DNA of 64,000 bases from JAEULH01 sp963805915 (GTDB lineage: Bacteria > Pseudomonadota > Alphaproteobacteria > Rhodospirillales > Defluviicoccaceae). Shown here piece after piece: positions 42,885-51,557 of the stretch. A program made the translations under genes and the position numbers. Each line of letters begins with the position of its first letter. The first letter of the stretch is position 1. The DNA lies in NCBI GenBank assembly GCA_963805915.1, contig CAWDWD010000011.1:1-64000 (forward strand). Direction: 5' to 3'. The notes beneath the pieces were generated by a model. The model was not told the DNA's origin. It saw nothing but the letters and a program-made list of their open reading frames with translations, and did no database searches.

Positions 42885-43385
42885 TTACGGCCTCACCTCA
42901 TCCAGACATTTAAGTAGCAGTTCAAGCGCGGCTTGAACGCTCATTACCCGCACCGCCGCGCGGTCGCCCGCAAAGGCGTGCCTTCGATGGCGCGTCGGCT
43001 GCCCGCGGCTGGCCGCGGCGATGTGCACCAGGCCCACGGGCTTTTGCGGAGTTCCGCCGCCCGGACCGGCAATCCCGGTGACCGCCGCGGCCAAGTCGAC
43101 CGGAGCTCGCGCCAGCGCGCCTTCGGCCATCGCCCGGGCGACCTCTTCGCTGACCGCGCCACACCGCTCCAGGATCGCTTCCGGCACGCCGAGCAGCTCA
43201 TGCTTGGCTGCGTTGCTGTAGGTGATCAGGGCGCGTTCGAGGACCGCCGAGGCGCCGGGGACGTCCGTCAAGCGCGCCGAGATCAAACCGCCGGTGCACG
43301 ATTCCGCCAGAGCAAGCCGCAAGTGCCCGGCCGCGCAGCGGCGGATGACGTCGCCGGCGAGGTCGACAAGCCGAGCTTCGATCAT
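42885..43385 (-). CDS. CinA C-terminal-domain nicotinamide-nucleotide amidohydrolase (PncC)
   Basis: A 166-residue stand-alone CinA C-terminal domain that deamidates nicotinamide mononucleotide to recycle NAD precursors. LALAESCTGGLISARLTDVP has the conserved catalytic Ser/Thr region; YSNAAKHELLGVPEAILERC and AVTGIAGPGGGTPQKPVGLV are also diagnostic. GGAGG seven bases before the ATG at 43385 fixes the start; the longer frame from 43400 overlaps that signal. It converges on the COQ10-like gene. Confidence 0.92.
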   Translation of the reverse strand: MIEARLVDLAGDVIRRCAAGHLRLALAESCTGGLISARLTDVPGASAVLERALITYSNAAKHELLGVPEAILERCGAVSEEVARAMAEGALARAPVDLAAAVTGIAGPGGGTPQKPVGLVHIAAASRGQPTRHRRHAFAGDRAAVRVMSVQAALELLLKCLDEVRP

Positions 43386-43516
43386 TGTTGGCTCCTCCAA
43401 GTTCTCCCGGCCGATGAGGGCGCTTGAATGCGCCCCCGTTTCCCGGGTTTCTTCGTGGCATCCTTCTTGAGCCCCCGCTAGCGGTTTCTTAACGCCGCCA
43501 GGGCAGAGTTCGACTC

Positions 43517-44920
43517 GTGTTTGCCACGGTCGAGGACTGCGTTGTGGGCCGAGAGATCTTGTCGGCTAGAACTTTTTTTCGCTACCGCGACCGATGTCGG
43601 GCGTGGCTGGCGCCGGTCGGCAAGTATCTGGCGCAGGCCTTTCCCGAACGCCAGATCCTCGTCCGCGAACTCGACCGGATGAGCATCTATCGCCTGAGCC
43701 GCCGACTGCAAGCCTTGCTTGTGGGCATCGGCATCTTGATGTCGGGCGGGACGATCGCGGTGGTTATCGGGGTCGTCGCCGGGGTGCCCAACGCCCGGCC
43801 GCGAGAGGTCAGCGCGATCATCGCCGCGAACATCGAAGACGACAGGGCGCCCGCGAGAGATAGTGTCGAACGCGCCGGCATTCGCGCCGACATCGCGACC
43901 GTCGGTGGCGAACCTAGGATCAAGGCCACTCCGTCCGCGCAGGCGGCCGGCGATGTTGATGACGCCGAAGCGGGAGATCCGCCTGTCGCGTTGGCGGAAA
44001 CCTTCGCGCCTCCGGGAGTAGTCGCACCGGCACCCGCTTTGGAGAGGTCGGTTCCTAATGAGCGGCTGAAGGAAAAGCTGGCCGCCATCGACGACCGGGT
44101 CTTTACGCTGGCCACGCGCGGCCTTGGCGCGCCGCCGCCGGCCGAGGGCGCCCGCGCCACGCAGCTCGGCGCCGCCAATGGATCGTCCGAGACGTTCGCG
44201 CGGGTCGCGCGCATCGAGCGCCACGTCGAGCGCCTGGCCAGCGGCGTTTCGGCCTTGCGCGACTCGGAGACGGCTCTCGTTCGCGATATTCAGCCGCAAC
44301 TGGCATTCTTCATATCAACGGCCGAGCGCGCGATCGAGCGGGCCGGCCTCGACATCGATGAGCTGTCGCACGCGGGCTTCGAACGCAAACAGATCGCCGA
44401 GGGCGGGCCATTCGTCGCCGCCGGCGTCGGCGGACCGCTCGCGGCCGAACGCGCAGCGTTGCAGGCCGATCTCGCCTACTGGCAATCACTGCGCGGCATT
44501 GTCCGCCGTATGCCTCTGGCGGCGCCGCTTGAGCGTTATGCCATCAGCAGTTCGTTCGGCAGGCGCCGCGATCCTCTCAACAGCCGCAAGGCCGTGCACA
44601 ACGGCCTCGACCTCATCGCCCCGTTGGGCTCGCCGGTCAAGGCGACGGCGCCGGGCACGGTCGTCTTTGCCGGTCGCAACGGCGGTTACGGCAACTTCAT
44701 CGAGATCGACCATGGCCAATCGCTGCGCACACGGTTCGCCCACCTCCGCGCCATCAAGGTCAAGAAGGGCGACAAGGTGCGGTTCCTCCAAACCATTGGC
44801 ATTTTAGGGAATACCGGTCGGAGCACCGGCCCGCATCTTCACTACGAAGTCCTGGTCGCCGACAAACCCGTCAACCCGATCAACTTCATCAAGGCAGGGC
44901 AGTATGTTTTTCAAGAGTAG
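43517..44920 (+). CDS. membrane-anchored M23 (LytM-type) peptidase
   Basis: A 467-residue cell-wall endopeptidase. One helix at about residues 68-93 (ALLVGIGILMSGGTIAVVIG) anchors it; a long periplasmic linker follows; the catalytic domain spans about 335-460. Zinc ligands are present: His361 and Asp365 in VHNGLDL, His440 and His442 in GPHLHYEV, so it should be active. It starts with GTG. Its end overlaps the bactofilin gene by 17 bases, a pairing that couples a cytoskeletal scaffold to a peptidoglycan hydrolase. Confidence 0.92.
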   Translation: MFATVEDCVVGREILSARTFFRYRDRCRAWLAPVGKYLAQAFPERQILVRELDRMSIYRLSRRLQALLVGIGILMSGGTIAVVIGVVAGVPNARPREVSAIIAANIEDDRAPARDSVERAGIRADIATVGGEPRIKATPSAQAAGDVDDAEAGDPPVALAETFAPPGVVAPAPALERSVPNERLKEKLAAIDDRVFTLATRGLGAPPPAEGARATQLGAANGSSETFARVARIERHVERLASGVSALRDSETALVRDIQPQLAFFISTAERAIERAGLDIDELSHAGFERKQIAEGGPFVAAGVGGPLAAERAALQADLAYWQSLRGIVRRMPLAAPLERYAISSSFGRRRDPLNSRKAVHNGLDLIAPLGSPVKATAPGTVVFAGRNGGYGNFIEIDHGQSLRTRFAHLRAIKVKKGDKVRFLQTIGILGNTGRSTGPHLHYEVLVADKPVNPINFIKAGQYVFQE

Positions 44921-45467
44921 CACGACGCCGGCGCCGGCCGCCCGATCCGCTCAAAGCACGACCAGAAGCGCGCCGAGCAAGAGCGGCATTCCCTCGCTGC
45001 TCAGCGGCGATGTCCGCATTCGCGGCGACGTGATCAGCGCCGGAGAAATTCAGGTCGACGGGGTGGTCGAAGGCGACATCGTCGCCGAGTGCCTGGTCAT
45101 CAGCGAGGCGGGTACCGTCCGCGGCGCGATTTCGGCCAAGTCCATACGCGTTCTCGGCACGGTCGCCGGCGCCATCACGGCCGATTCGGTGAAACTGGCG
45201 CGCACCGCCAGGGTCACCGGCGACATCGTTCACAGGGCGCTGTCGATCGAGGAAGGTGCCGCGTTCCTCGGCCATTGCCGCAGCGAAGAAGCGGAGATCG
45301 AGGCGGACGAGACCGGAGAGCCGATCGGTGCCGCTCTTGGCGACGACAGGCAGGCGGAAAGCTCCGCCGAGCCCTCTCCGGCCGCATACAAACCGCGTCA
45401 ACCCGGCGACGCCGTTGCCGAGGACGACGACGACGACGTGACCGCCCTGTCGGCGGCGGTGCGTTAG
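44904..45467 (+). CDS. bactofilin (DUF583)
   Basis: A 187-residue cytoskeletal protein with the bactofilin beta-helix between about residues 28 and 125 (GDVRIRGDVISAGEIQVDGV, VVEGDIVAECLVISEAG, RGAISAKSIRVLGTVAGAIT). The flanking tails are disordered and the C-terminus very acidic. Bactofilins polymerise without nucleotide beneath the membrane and position wall enzymes. The start lies inside the M23 gene, giving translational coupling. Its TAG overlaps the slt stop on the other strand. Confidence 0.94.
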   Translation: MFFKSSTTPAPAARSAQSTTRSAPSKSGIPSLLSGDVRIRGDVISAGEIQVDGVVEGDIVAECLVISEAGTVRGAISAKSIRVLGTVAGAITADSVKLARTARVTGDIVHRALSIEEGAAFLGHCRSEEAEIEADETGEPIGAALGDDRQAESSAEPSPAAYKPRQPGDAVAEDDDDDVTALSAAVR

Positions 45468-47443
45468 CGGCCGAGGTCGGTGGCCAGGGCGATCGTCTTG
45501 CCGCCAAGGCGAGCCCGGTAGACCCACAGGTTCTCGATCGCCCGCTGGACGTAGTTGCGCGTCTCGTCGAACGGGATCATTTCGATCCAGTCGATGGCAT
45601 CGACCGCACCATCGCGGGGATCGCCGAACTCGCTCAGCCACTGGCGGACGCGCGATGGGCCCGCATTGTAGGCGGCGAAAGCAAGGACGGGCGAGCCTTC
45701 GAACGCGTCAAGCAACGAGCTCACATAGGCCTGGCCGAGCTGAAGATTGTAGTCGGGGTCGGCGGTCAACCGGCTGAGCGAGTAGGGCATCTCGAGCGTG
45801 CCGGCGACGTGGCGTGCCGTTCGCGGCATGAGTTGCATCAGGCCGCGCGCTCCGGACGGACTCATGGCGTTGAGATCGAAAGAGCTTTCCTGACGGATCA
45901 TCGCCAGGAGCAGCGCCGGATCGGCGCGGCGCGGCAGGCCTTGCGGCGGGTTGGGAAGCGCCATCAGCGGATAGGCCTGTTCAAGAGCCGGAATGCCGTC
46001 CTGGATGGCGCGCTTCGCGGTCGCCACCCCTAGGCCGGCGCCACCGGCCTCGGCGGCCAGCGCCGCCGTCAGAATTTGCCAACCCGGTGCCGGATCGAGC
46101 TTGGACAGACGCTCGACGAATGGCCGCACCGCGCTTTGCTGATTGTTGGCGCCGAGCAGTCGAATGGCTCGAACCAGATCGTTATTCCGGAACGCCGTTG
46201 CTTCCTCGGCGCTCGGCTCTGGATCTCGCGGCAGATCCAATTGGGCCGGCGCCGCGATCTTGTCGCGCGCAAGGCGGCCGTAGAAGGTCAGGGGATAGCT
46301 CGCCGCCGTATCATACCAGGCCGCCGCCTGTTCCTGATCGCCGGTTGCCTCGAAGGTCCGCGCCGCCCAGTACGCGCCCCGCGCGCGACTAATGGGATAT
46401 TGAACGGCGTTGAACATGGAGAGGAAGTGCGCGCGCGCGACGATCGGCTCGCGCAGAAATCGCAGTGCGATCCAGCCGGCAAGCCACTCCGCGTCGGCGT
46501 AGTCGCCGGCATCGATGCTACCGTGGTCGCGGACGAGACGGTAGGCCTCCGAGACGTGTCCGGCTTGCAGGGCCTCGCGGGCGAGACTGTTGCGTTCGAT
46601 CCACCACAGATCGGGCCTGCCGCCAACGGCGGGATTGGCGGAAAGGAGCTCGCGCGCATCGCTCTCGAGACCATTCTTGCGCCGCCAGCGGACGCGCTCG
46701 TAGATCAGCCCCGGATCACGGCTGAGTGCCGGCGGAACGGCCGCGACGGCCGCTTCGACATCGCCGCCTTGGCCACGCAACTGAATGCGGGCCTCGGCCA
46801 GCGCGATGTAGTCCCCGCCGACGACGTCATAGAGCCGCCGGGCCGCTGTGTGGCGACCTTGCCAAAGCAGTGTATCGAGGCGCGCGACGTGGTCCGCGGG
46901 GGTGAGCAGCGAACTCAGGCTTTCGCGGAAGGCGGCCTCCACCTCCGGGGTAAACCCGCCGGTGCGCCATGCCTGACGGGTGATAGCGGCGGCTCTTGCG
47001 GTGTCCCCAAGCGCAAGCAGGGCGGCCGCGAGGCGGAATTGGCCATACGGCGACGATGGCGCGCGACCATTGAACCAGGCGACGAGGCGAACGGGCGGCA
47101 TGTCCGCCGGCAGCGCCTCTTCCGCGCGGCGCCGCATTGCCGCGCCATAGGGCCAATCGGGGTTCGCATCAACGAAAGCGCTGATCTGATCGAAGCTCGC
47201 CGTCCCTTCGTTGCGAATCACCTTGAGCCAGAACAGCAGCTTGGCGGCAACCGGGTCGTCGATGCCATTGGTCAAACCCTCGAGCGTCGCCCACTCCTTC
47301 TGTTCGAGAGCGGCGAACGCTTGGCCGACGGCGGTGCCGACTTGGTAGTCCCGCCGCGTGGCCGCCGCCTCGGTCGACCAGGCGCGCGACGACGTCGCGA
47401 GCATGACCAGAGCGATTGCCCATGCCGCCCGCCCAGCACTCAT
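45464..47443 (-). CDS. slt: soluble lytic murein transglycosylase (Slt-type)
   Basis: A 659-residue periplasmic enzyme that cleaves peptidoglycan to anhydro-muropeptides. A signal peptide (AAWAIALVMLATSSRAWS) precedes a long alpha-superhelical part and a C-terminal SLT domain with the catalytic Glu519 in MIRQESSFDLNAMSPSGARG, then GLMQLMPRTARHVAG and AFAAYNAGPSRVRQW. An IS1595-family element is inserted immediately upstream, so that only seven original bases remain before the ATG. The terminal repeat plus target duplication now reads CAGGAAGG just before the start, a fair ribosome binding site, but the native promoter is about 1 kb away. Confidence 0.93.
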   Translation of the reverse strand: MSAGRAAWAIALVMLATSSRAWSTEAAATRRDYQVGTAVGQAFAALEQKEWATLEGLTNGIDDPVAAKLLFWLKVIRNEGTASFDQISAFVDANPDWPYGAAMRRRAEEALPADMPPVRLVAWFNGRAPSSPYGQFRLAAALLALGDTARAAAITRQAWRTGGFTPEVEAAFRESLSSLLTPADHVARLDTLLWQGRHTAARRLYDVVGGDYIALAEARIQLRGQGGDVEAAVAAVPPALSRDPGLIYERVRWRRKNGLESDARELLSANPAVGGRPDLWWIERNSLAREALQAGHVSEAYRLVRDHGSIDAGDYADAEWLAGWIALRFLREPIVARAHFLSMFNAVQYPISRARGAYWAARTFEATGDQEQAAAWYDTAASYPLTFYGRLARDKIAAPAQLDLPRDPEPSAEEATAFRNNDLVRAIRLLGANNQQSAVRPFVERLSKLDPAPGWQILTAALAAEAGGAGLGVATAKRAIQDGIPALEQAYPLMALPNPPQGLPRRADPALLLAMIRQESSFDLNAMSPSGARGLMQLMPRTARHVAGTLEMPYSLSRLTADPDYNLQLGQAYVSSLLDAFEGSPVLAFAAYNAGPSRVRQWLSEFGDPRDGAVDAIDWIEMIPFDETRNYVQRAIENLWVYRARLGGKTIALATDLGR

Positions 47444-47450
47444 AAACCTT

Positions 47451-47474
47451 CCTGATTACGCATGAACCTCAGCC
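47451..47474. repeat. left terminal inverted repeat of the IS
   Basis: CCTGATTACGCAT followed by five divergent bases and CTCAGCC. It matches the reverse complement of 48458-48481 except in the middle. The transposase stop codon (TAA at 47458-47456) lies inside it. Confidence 0.93.
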
Positions 47475-48403
47475 AGTTTGAGGAGGCGATATGGCATTGG
47501 CGGGGTTCGGACGGCGGCCCAGCCGAGGCGGGGCATCATGGCGGCGAGATCGTAGCGCCGATTGAAGCGGTATTCGAACTCGGCCAGGTAGCGGGGGATG
47601 TGCTTTTGGCGGATGGCGCGGTATGTGCCGGTGATGGCGGTCTTGATGTTGCCGAGCGCCGTGTTGACCCACTTGAAAGCGGGTGTCAGCACCGCCTTGC
47701 GGCCGGATCCTGTGCAGATCGGCTGATGCGTGCATCCCGCATCCGCGACACCGCGGAAGCAGCTGAGGCCGTCGCTGACGACGGTGCTGGTGGGATCGAG
47801 GCTGCGTCGGGCCAGTTTTTCGACCTCCTTGCGCCGAAAGCCGATGACCCGGCGCAGCTTCAGGCGCACCGGCTTGCCCTCGGGCGTGGTTTCGACGGCG
47901 ACGATGATCGGCGTCTTGCCGGGCGCGCCGCGACCGCGCTTGCCACCGGAGCGTTCGCCACCGAGATAGGCGTCGTCCATTTCGACCCGACCGGTCAGGC
48001 GCTTGCCGGCATCCCGCTCCATCATCACCTGCATCAGCTTGTGTTTGAGCTTCCAGGCGGTGTTCTGGGTCACACCGAGGCGACGGCCGAGTTCGAGGCT
48101 GGAGATCCCGCCCTTGCTCTGCGTCAGGTGGTACATGGTGCGAAACCAAGTGCGCAGCGGCACCTTGGTCGAGGCGAAGATCGTGCCGGCCATCAGCGAG
48201 GTCTGCCGGCGGCAGGACGTGCACTGGTAGAGGGCACGGGTCTTGATGACGCAGTGATTCCGCCCGCCGCAGCCGGGGCAGACAAAGCCTTGCGGCCAAC
48301 GCCAGCCGAGCACGACCTCCCGACACCGATCCTCGCTCCCGTAAAGCTCATCGAACCGCGCCTCGCTGAGCCCCTTCTGAAACTGAACACGATTGCGCGC
48401 CAT
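47456..48403 (-). CDS. IS1595-family transposase
   Basis: A 315-residue transposase with an N-terminal zinc ribbon (CPGC at about residues 42-45 and CTSC at about 61-64), a helix-turn-helix (SSLELGRRLGVTQNTAWKLK) and an ISXO2-like catalytic domain. The first catalytic Asp is in EMDDAYLGGERSGG and the second in VVSDGLSCFRGVADAG; the third acidic or Asn position falls near WVNTALGNIKTAITGTYRAI. It reads through intact and its stop is only 12 bases before the slt start on the same strand, so IS transcription may now drive slt. Confidence 0.94.
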   Translation of the reverse strand: MARNRVQFQKGLSEARFDELYGSEDRCREVVLGWRWPQGFVCPGCGGRNHCVIKTRALYQCTSCRRQTSLMAGTIFASTKVPLRTWFRTMYHLTQSKGGISSLELGRRLGVTQNTAWKLKHKLMQVMMERDAGKRLTGRVEMDDAYLGGERSGGKRGRGAPGKTPIIVAVETTPEGKPVRLKLRRVIGFRRKEVEKLARRSLDPTSTVVSDGLSCFRGVADAGCTHQPICTGSGRKAVLTPAFKWVNTALGNIKTAITGTYRAIRQKHIPRYLAEFEYRFNRRYDLAAMMPRLGWAAVRTPPMPYRLLKLAEVHA

Positions 48404-48457
48404 GCCTCAACCCCGCCTGTCTCCTTATATGTTCCCGATTTGTACCACGCCCCGGCA

Positions 48458-48481
48458 GGCTGAGAAAGATGCGTAATCAGG
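48458..48481. repeat. right terminal inverted repeat of the IS
   Basis: GGCTGAG, a short divergent centre, then ATGCGTAATCAGG, the reverse complement of the left end. It is followed directly by the second TAAACCTT target-site copy. Confidence 0.93.
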
Positions 48482-48629
48482 TAAACCTTTGTCCATTCGC
48501 CGCCGTGTTTAACGTTGCCATCGGGATTGCGCGTGCCCCACCCGGCGGCACCGGTTGCGTAACGCCTTTGCAAAGCGTCATGCGCCCGAGTATGGTCCGC
48601 CACGGTTCCCAAAAAGCCTGGAGATTGCC

Positions 48630-49505
48630 ATGTTCAAGGGCTCGATCGTAGCTCTGATTACCCCCTTTAGGGAAGGAGCGTTTGACGAAAACGCCTATCG
48701 GGCATTGATCGACTGGCACCTCGGCGAGGGAACCGAGGGCTTCGTGCCCTGCGGGACCACCGGGGAATCACCGACGCTGACCCACGACGAGCACCATCGG
48801 GTGGTCGAGGCCTGCGTCGCCGCGGTCGCCGGCCGCGCGCCGGTTATCGCCGGGACCGGTTCCAACTCCACCGCCGAAGCGATCGAGCTGACCCGGCACG
48901 CCGAGAAGGCGGGAGCCACCGGGGCGCTGGTCGTAACGCCCTATTACAACAAGCCGGGCCAGGAAGGGTTGTACCAGCACTACAAGGCCATCCACGACGC
49001 GACCAACCTGCCGATTGTCATCTACAACATTCCGCCGCGATGCGTCATCGACATGAGCGTGGAGACCATGGCCCGGCTGGCCGAGCTTCCACGGATCGTC
49101 GGGGTCAAGGACGCGACCGCCGATCTGACCCGGCCGATCCGCACGCGCCTCGCGATCGGCCGCGATTTTTGCCAGCTTTCCGGGGAGGACGCGACGGCGC
49201 TTCCGTTTCTCGCCGCCGGCGGCCACGGCTGTATCTCGGTTTCGGCCAACGTTGCGCCCGGTCCCTGCGCGCGGATGCAGAAGGCCTGGCGTGATGGCGA
49301 TGTCGCCGCAGCATCGACGATCAGCGACAGCCTCTCCGGCCTGCACGCGGCGATGTTCTGCGAGAGTAACCCGGTTCCGGTGAAGTATGCCGCGAGCCTT
49401 CTCGGGAAATGCCGCGCCGAGGTTCGCCTGCCGCTGCAACAGATCAGCAAGGCGAATATGGACCTCGTTGAGCGGGCGATGCGCTCGGCCGGCCTGCTTG
49501 CTTAG
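48630..49505 (+). CDS. dapA: 4-hydroxy-tetrahydrodipicolinate synthase
   Basis: A 291-residue enzyme condensing pyruvate and aspartate semialdehyde for lysine and peptidoglycan synthesis. GSIVALITPFREGAFDENAY is the N-terminus; PCGTTGESPTLTHDEHHRVV binds substrate; Tyr132 in IYNIPPR and Lys160 in GVKDATAD (Schiff base) are present. GGAG precedes the ATG at 48630; the longer frame from 48555 is not family-like. Before the IS insertion it would have shared a divergent promoter region with slt. Confidence 0.96.
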   Translation: MFKGSIVALITPFREGAFDENAYRALIDWHLGEGTEGFVPCGTTGESPTLTHDEHHRVVEACVAAVAGRAPVIAGTGSNSTAEAIELTRHAEKAGATGALVVTPYYNKPGQEGLYQHYKAIHDATNLPIVIYNIPPRCVIDMSVETMARLAELPRIVGVKDATADLTRPIRTRLAIGRDFCQLSGEDATALPFLAAGGHGCISVSANVAPGPCARMQKAWRDGDVAAASTISDSLSGLHAAMFCESNPVPVKYAASLLGKCRAEVRLPLQQISKANMDLVERAMRSAGLLA

Positions 49506-49546
49506 CCCGGCCTGCTTGCCCAGCATCGTCGGCGGCTGATTGCCTC

Positions 49547-50032
49547 GTGGCCGGCAAAACCAAGAGAGCGAGCCTGATCGCCAGCGGCACCGTCGCTCAG
49601 AACCGCCGCGCGCGCTACGACTACAGCATCGGCGAAACCTTTGAGGCCGGCCTGATGCTCGCGGGCACGGAGGTCAAGTCGCTCCGCCGCGGCCAAGCCT
49701 CGATCACCGAGTCCTATGCCGGTGAGAAGGGCGGGGAGCTGTTCTTGTTTAACGCCCACGTTCCCGAATACGAATCCGGCAAGACCTTCGGTCACGAACC
49801 GAGACGGCCGCGCAAACTGCTGCTGCGCCGGCGAGAGATCGCCAAGCTGCTCGGCGCGATCCGGCGCGAAGGCATGACCTTGATTCCGCTGTCGATCTAC
49901 TTCAACAAGCGCGGCCTGGCAAAGGTCGCGCTGGCCTTGGCGCGCGGCAAGCAGAAGGCCGACAAGCGCATGGCGATCAAGGAACGCGACTGGCAACGCC
50001 AGAAGTCCCGCCTGCTCCACACCCGGGACTAG
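49547..50032 (+). CDS. smpB: SsrA-binding protein SmpB
   Basis: A 161-residue tmRNA partner needed for rescue of stalled ribosomes. NRRARYDYSIGETFEAGLML, GTEVKSLRRGQASITESYAG, FNAHVPEYESGKTFGHEPRR and the basic C-terminal tail KADKRMAIKERDWQRQKSRL are typical. It starts with GTG, 41 bases after dapA, and could be co-transcribed with it. The tmRNA gene itself is not in the window. Confidence 0.96.
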   Translation: MAGKTKRASLIASGTVAQNRRARYDYSIGETFEAGLMLAGTEVKSLRRGQASITESYAGEKGGELFLFNAHVPEYESGKTFGHEPRRPRKLLLRRREIAKLLGAIRREGMTLIPLSIYFNKRGLAKVALALARGKQKADKRMAIKERDWQRQKSRLLHTRD

Positions 50033-50043
50033 GTAGGCTTGGT

Positions 50044-50071
50044 CCTGACGCTTGAGGCCTCAAGCGTCAGG
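50044..50071. terminator. perfect 28-base palindrome between smpB and the convergent udg gene
   Basis: The half CCTGACGCTTGAGG is followed immediately by its exact reverse complement, giving up to 14 base pairs in RNA or DNA. Its place between two convergent stop codons suggests a bidirectional terminator, although there is no T-run on either side. Confidence 0.6.
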
Positions 50072-50075
50072 TCAA

Positions 50076-50789
50076 TCAGCCCACCGGATCAATCGGTAGG
50101 TGGCCGGCTCTCGGAGCGCTAGGCGGAACTCCGGCCGTGGCCACTTCGGCAATGACCTCGGCGAACATCTCGGGGGTCAGCCGCCCGGTATTCGTGTTGA
50201 GCCGCGAGCAGTGATAGCTGTCGGCGAGGACAATCCCGTTCGCCACGAGATGGCGAGCGCCGTGAGCGAACTTGAACGCGGACTTACGCAATCCGAGGGC
50301 CGCGAGAACCGCGTCGTGGGCGATCGTGCCAAGGGCCAGGACCGCCTTGAGTCCGCTCATGTCCGCCAGTTCGGCCGCAAGAAACCGCCGGCATGTCTCG
50401 ATTTCCGTCCGGGTGGGCTTGTTGTCCGGCGGGACGCAGCGTACGGCGTTGGTGATGCGGCAGCCCACCAGGCGGAGACCGTCGTCGGTCCTGGCGTCGT
50501 AGTGCCCACGGGCGAGGCCGAAGCGGAGCAGCGTCCGGTACAACAACACGCCGGCGTAATCTCCGGTGAACGGACGCCCGGTGCGGTTGGCCCCGCGAAG
50601 CCCAGGCGCCAGCCCGACGATGAGCAGCCCGGCGTCGCGCGGGCCGAAGGACGCGACTGGCGCCGCATGCCAATCGGGATGTTCGCGCCGGCAGCGGTCC
50701 CGCAGCTCAACCAGCCTCGGGCACAACGCGCAGTCGCGGCCGGGGGCCGACAGCTCCTCGGTGGCCAATGCGGACGCGGACTCAGGCAT
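50076..50789 (-). CDS. uracil-DNA glycosylase, family 5 (UdgB type)
   Basis: A 237-residue DNA repair enzyme. LIVGLAPGLRGANRTGRPFT is motif A of UdgB, and LADSYHCSRLNTNTGRLTPE corresponds to motif B. Cysteines at CALCPRL, CVPP and ETC fit a 4Fe-4S cluster as in families 4 and 5. UdgB removes uracil and some other deaminated bases. Its start overlaps the NYN gene by eight bases, so the two are co-transcribed. It is the second uracil glycosylase in this window. Confidence 0.92.
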   Translation of the reverse strand: MPESASALATEELSAPGRDCALCPRLVELRDRCRREHPDWHAAPVASFGPRDAGLLIVGLAPGLRGANRTGRPFTGDYAGVLLYRTLLRFGLARGHYDARTDDGLRLVGCRITNAVRCVPPDNKPTRTEIETCRRFLAAELADMSGLKAVLALGTIAHDAVLAALGLRKSAFKFAHGARHLVANGIVLADSYHCSRLNTNTGRLTPEMFAEVIAEVATAGVPPSAPRAGHLPIDPVG

Positions 50790-51405
50790 CCTCGAACATG
50801 GGATTCGGAGGCAGCGAGGACGATTGCGAGCCGGGCGCGCTGTTGGGGTGATTGTAGTTACGGTCCTCGCGGTTGTGCATCACCCGCTGGATCGTCGGCT
50901 GGAGGTCGACGAGTTCGACGAAATTGTCCGCCTGCCGGCGCAATTCATCGGCGATCATCGGCGGCTTCGAACGGATCGTGCTGACCACGGTGACACGGAC
51001 GCCACGGCGCTGGATCGCCTCGACCAGGCGGCGAAAATCGCCGTCGCCCGAGAACAGCACCACGTGATCCAGGTGCTCGGCCATCTCCATGACGTCGATC
51101 GCCAACTCGATGTCCATGTTGCCCTTGATCTTGCGCTGGCCGGACGCGTCGGTGAATTCCTTGGTCGGCTTCGTCACCATGGTGTAGCCGTTGTAATCCA
51201 GCCAGTCGATCAGCGGCCGGATCGGCGAGTACTCCTGGTCCTCGATTAGCGCGGTGTAATAGAATGCGCGGATGAGGTGACCTTTAGCGGCGAACAACTC
51301 AAGCAGGCGCTTGTAGTCGATGTCGAAATTCAACGCTTTCGCGGCCGCGTACAGGTTCGAGCCATCAATAAACAAACCTACGCGTTCTTGAGGATAAAAC
51401 AGCAT
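50782..51405 (-). CDS. NYN-domain (LabA-like) putative nuclease
   Basis: A 207-residue protein of the LabA/DUF88 NYN family. The PIN-like acidic residues are visible in RVGLFIDGSNLYAAAKALNF (Asp14), KGNMDIELAIDVMEMAEHLD and VVLFSGDGDFRRLVEAIQRR, so a metal-dependent RNase activity is likely. The C-terminus is a disordered Ser/Pro/Asn tail. Such genes commonly stand near rpoZ and rsh in alphaproteobacteria. It is divergent from folK and overlaps udgB. Confidence 0.88.
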   Translation of the reverse strand: MLFYPQERVGLFIDGSNLYAAAKALNFDIDYKRLLELFAAKGHLIRAFYYTALIEDQEYSPIRPLIDWLDYNGYTMVTKPTKEFTDASGQRKIKGNMDIELAIDVMEMAEHLDHVVLFSGDGDFRRLVEAIQRRGVRVTVVSTIRSKPPMIADELRRQADNFVELVDLQPTIQRVMHNREDRNYNHPNSAPGSQSSSLPPNPMFEDA

Positions 51406-51557
51406 TGAGACATGTCCCTATCAAAAAATTCTCGGTTACGCCCGGAAATGCCCGAGCCAGCGGCGCCAGCGCACTGTAGACCATATAGTCTAACGTTCGT
51501 TTTATCGAGTTCAGTTGGACATAAGGCGAACCCGATGTGCCCGCAAGCCCGTTGAGA

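Larger units (their letters stand above)
47451..48481 (-). mobile_element. IS1595-family insertion sequence, complete
   Basis: A 1,031-base element bounded by 24-base inverted repeats that share CCTGATTACGCAT at the outer ends and TCAGCC at the inner ends. It is flanked by a perfect 8-base target duplication, TAAACCTT, at 47443-47450 and 48482-48489; 8-base duplications are normal for IS1595. It carries one transposase gene. The perfect duplication and intact gene point to a recent insertion, and the first base of the left duplication is the A of the slt ATG (minus strand). Confidence 0.97.
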
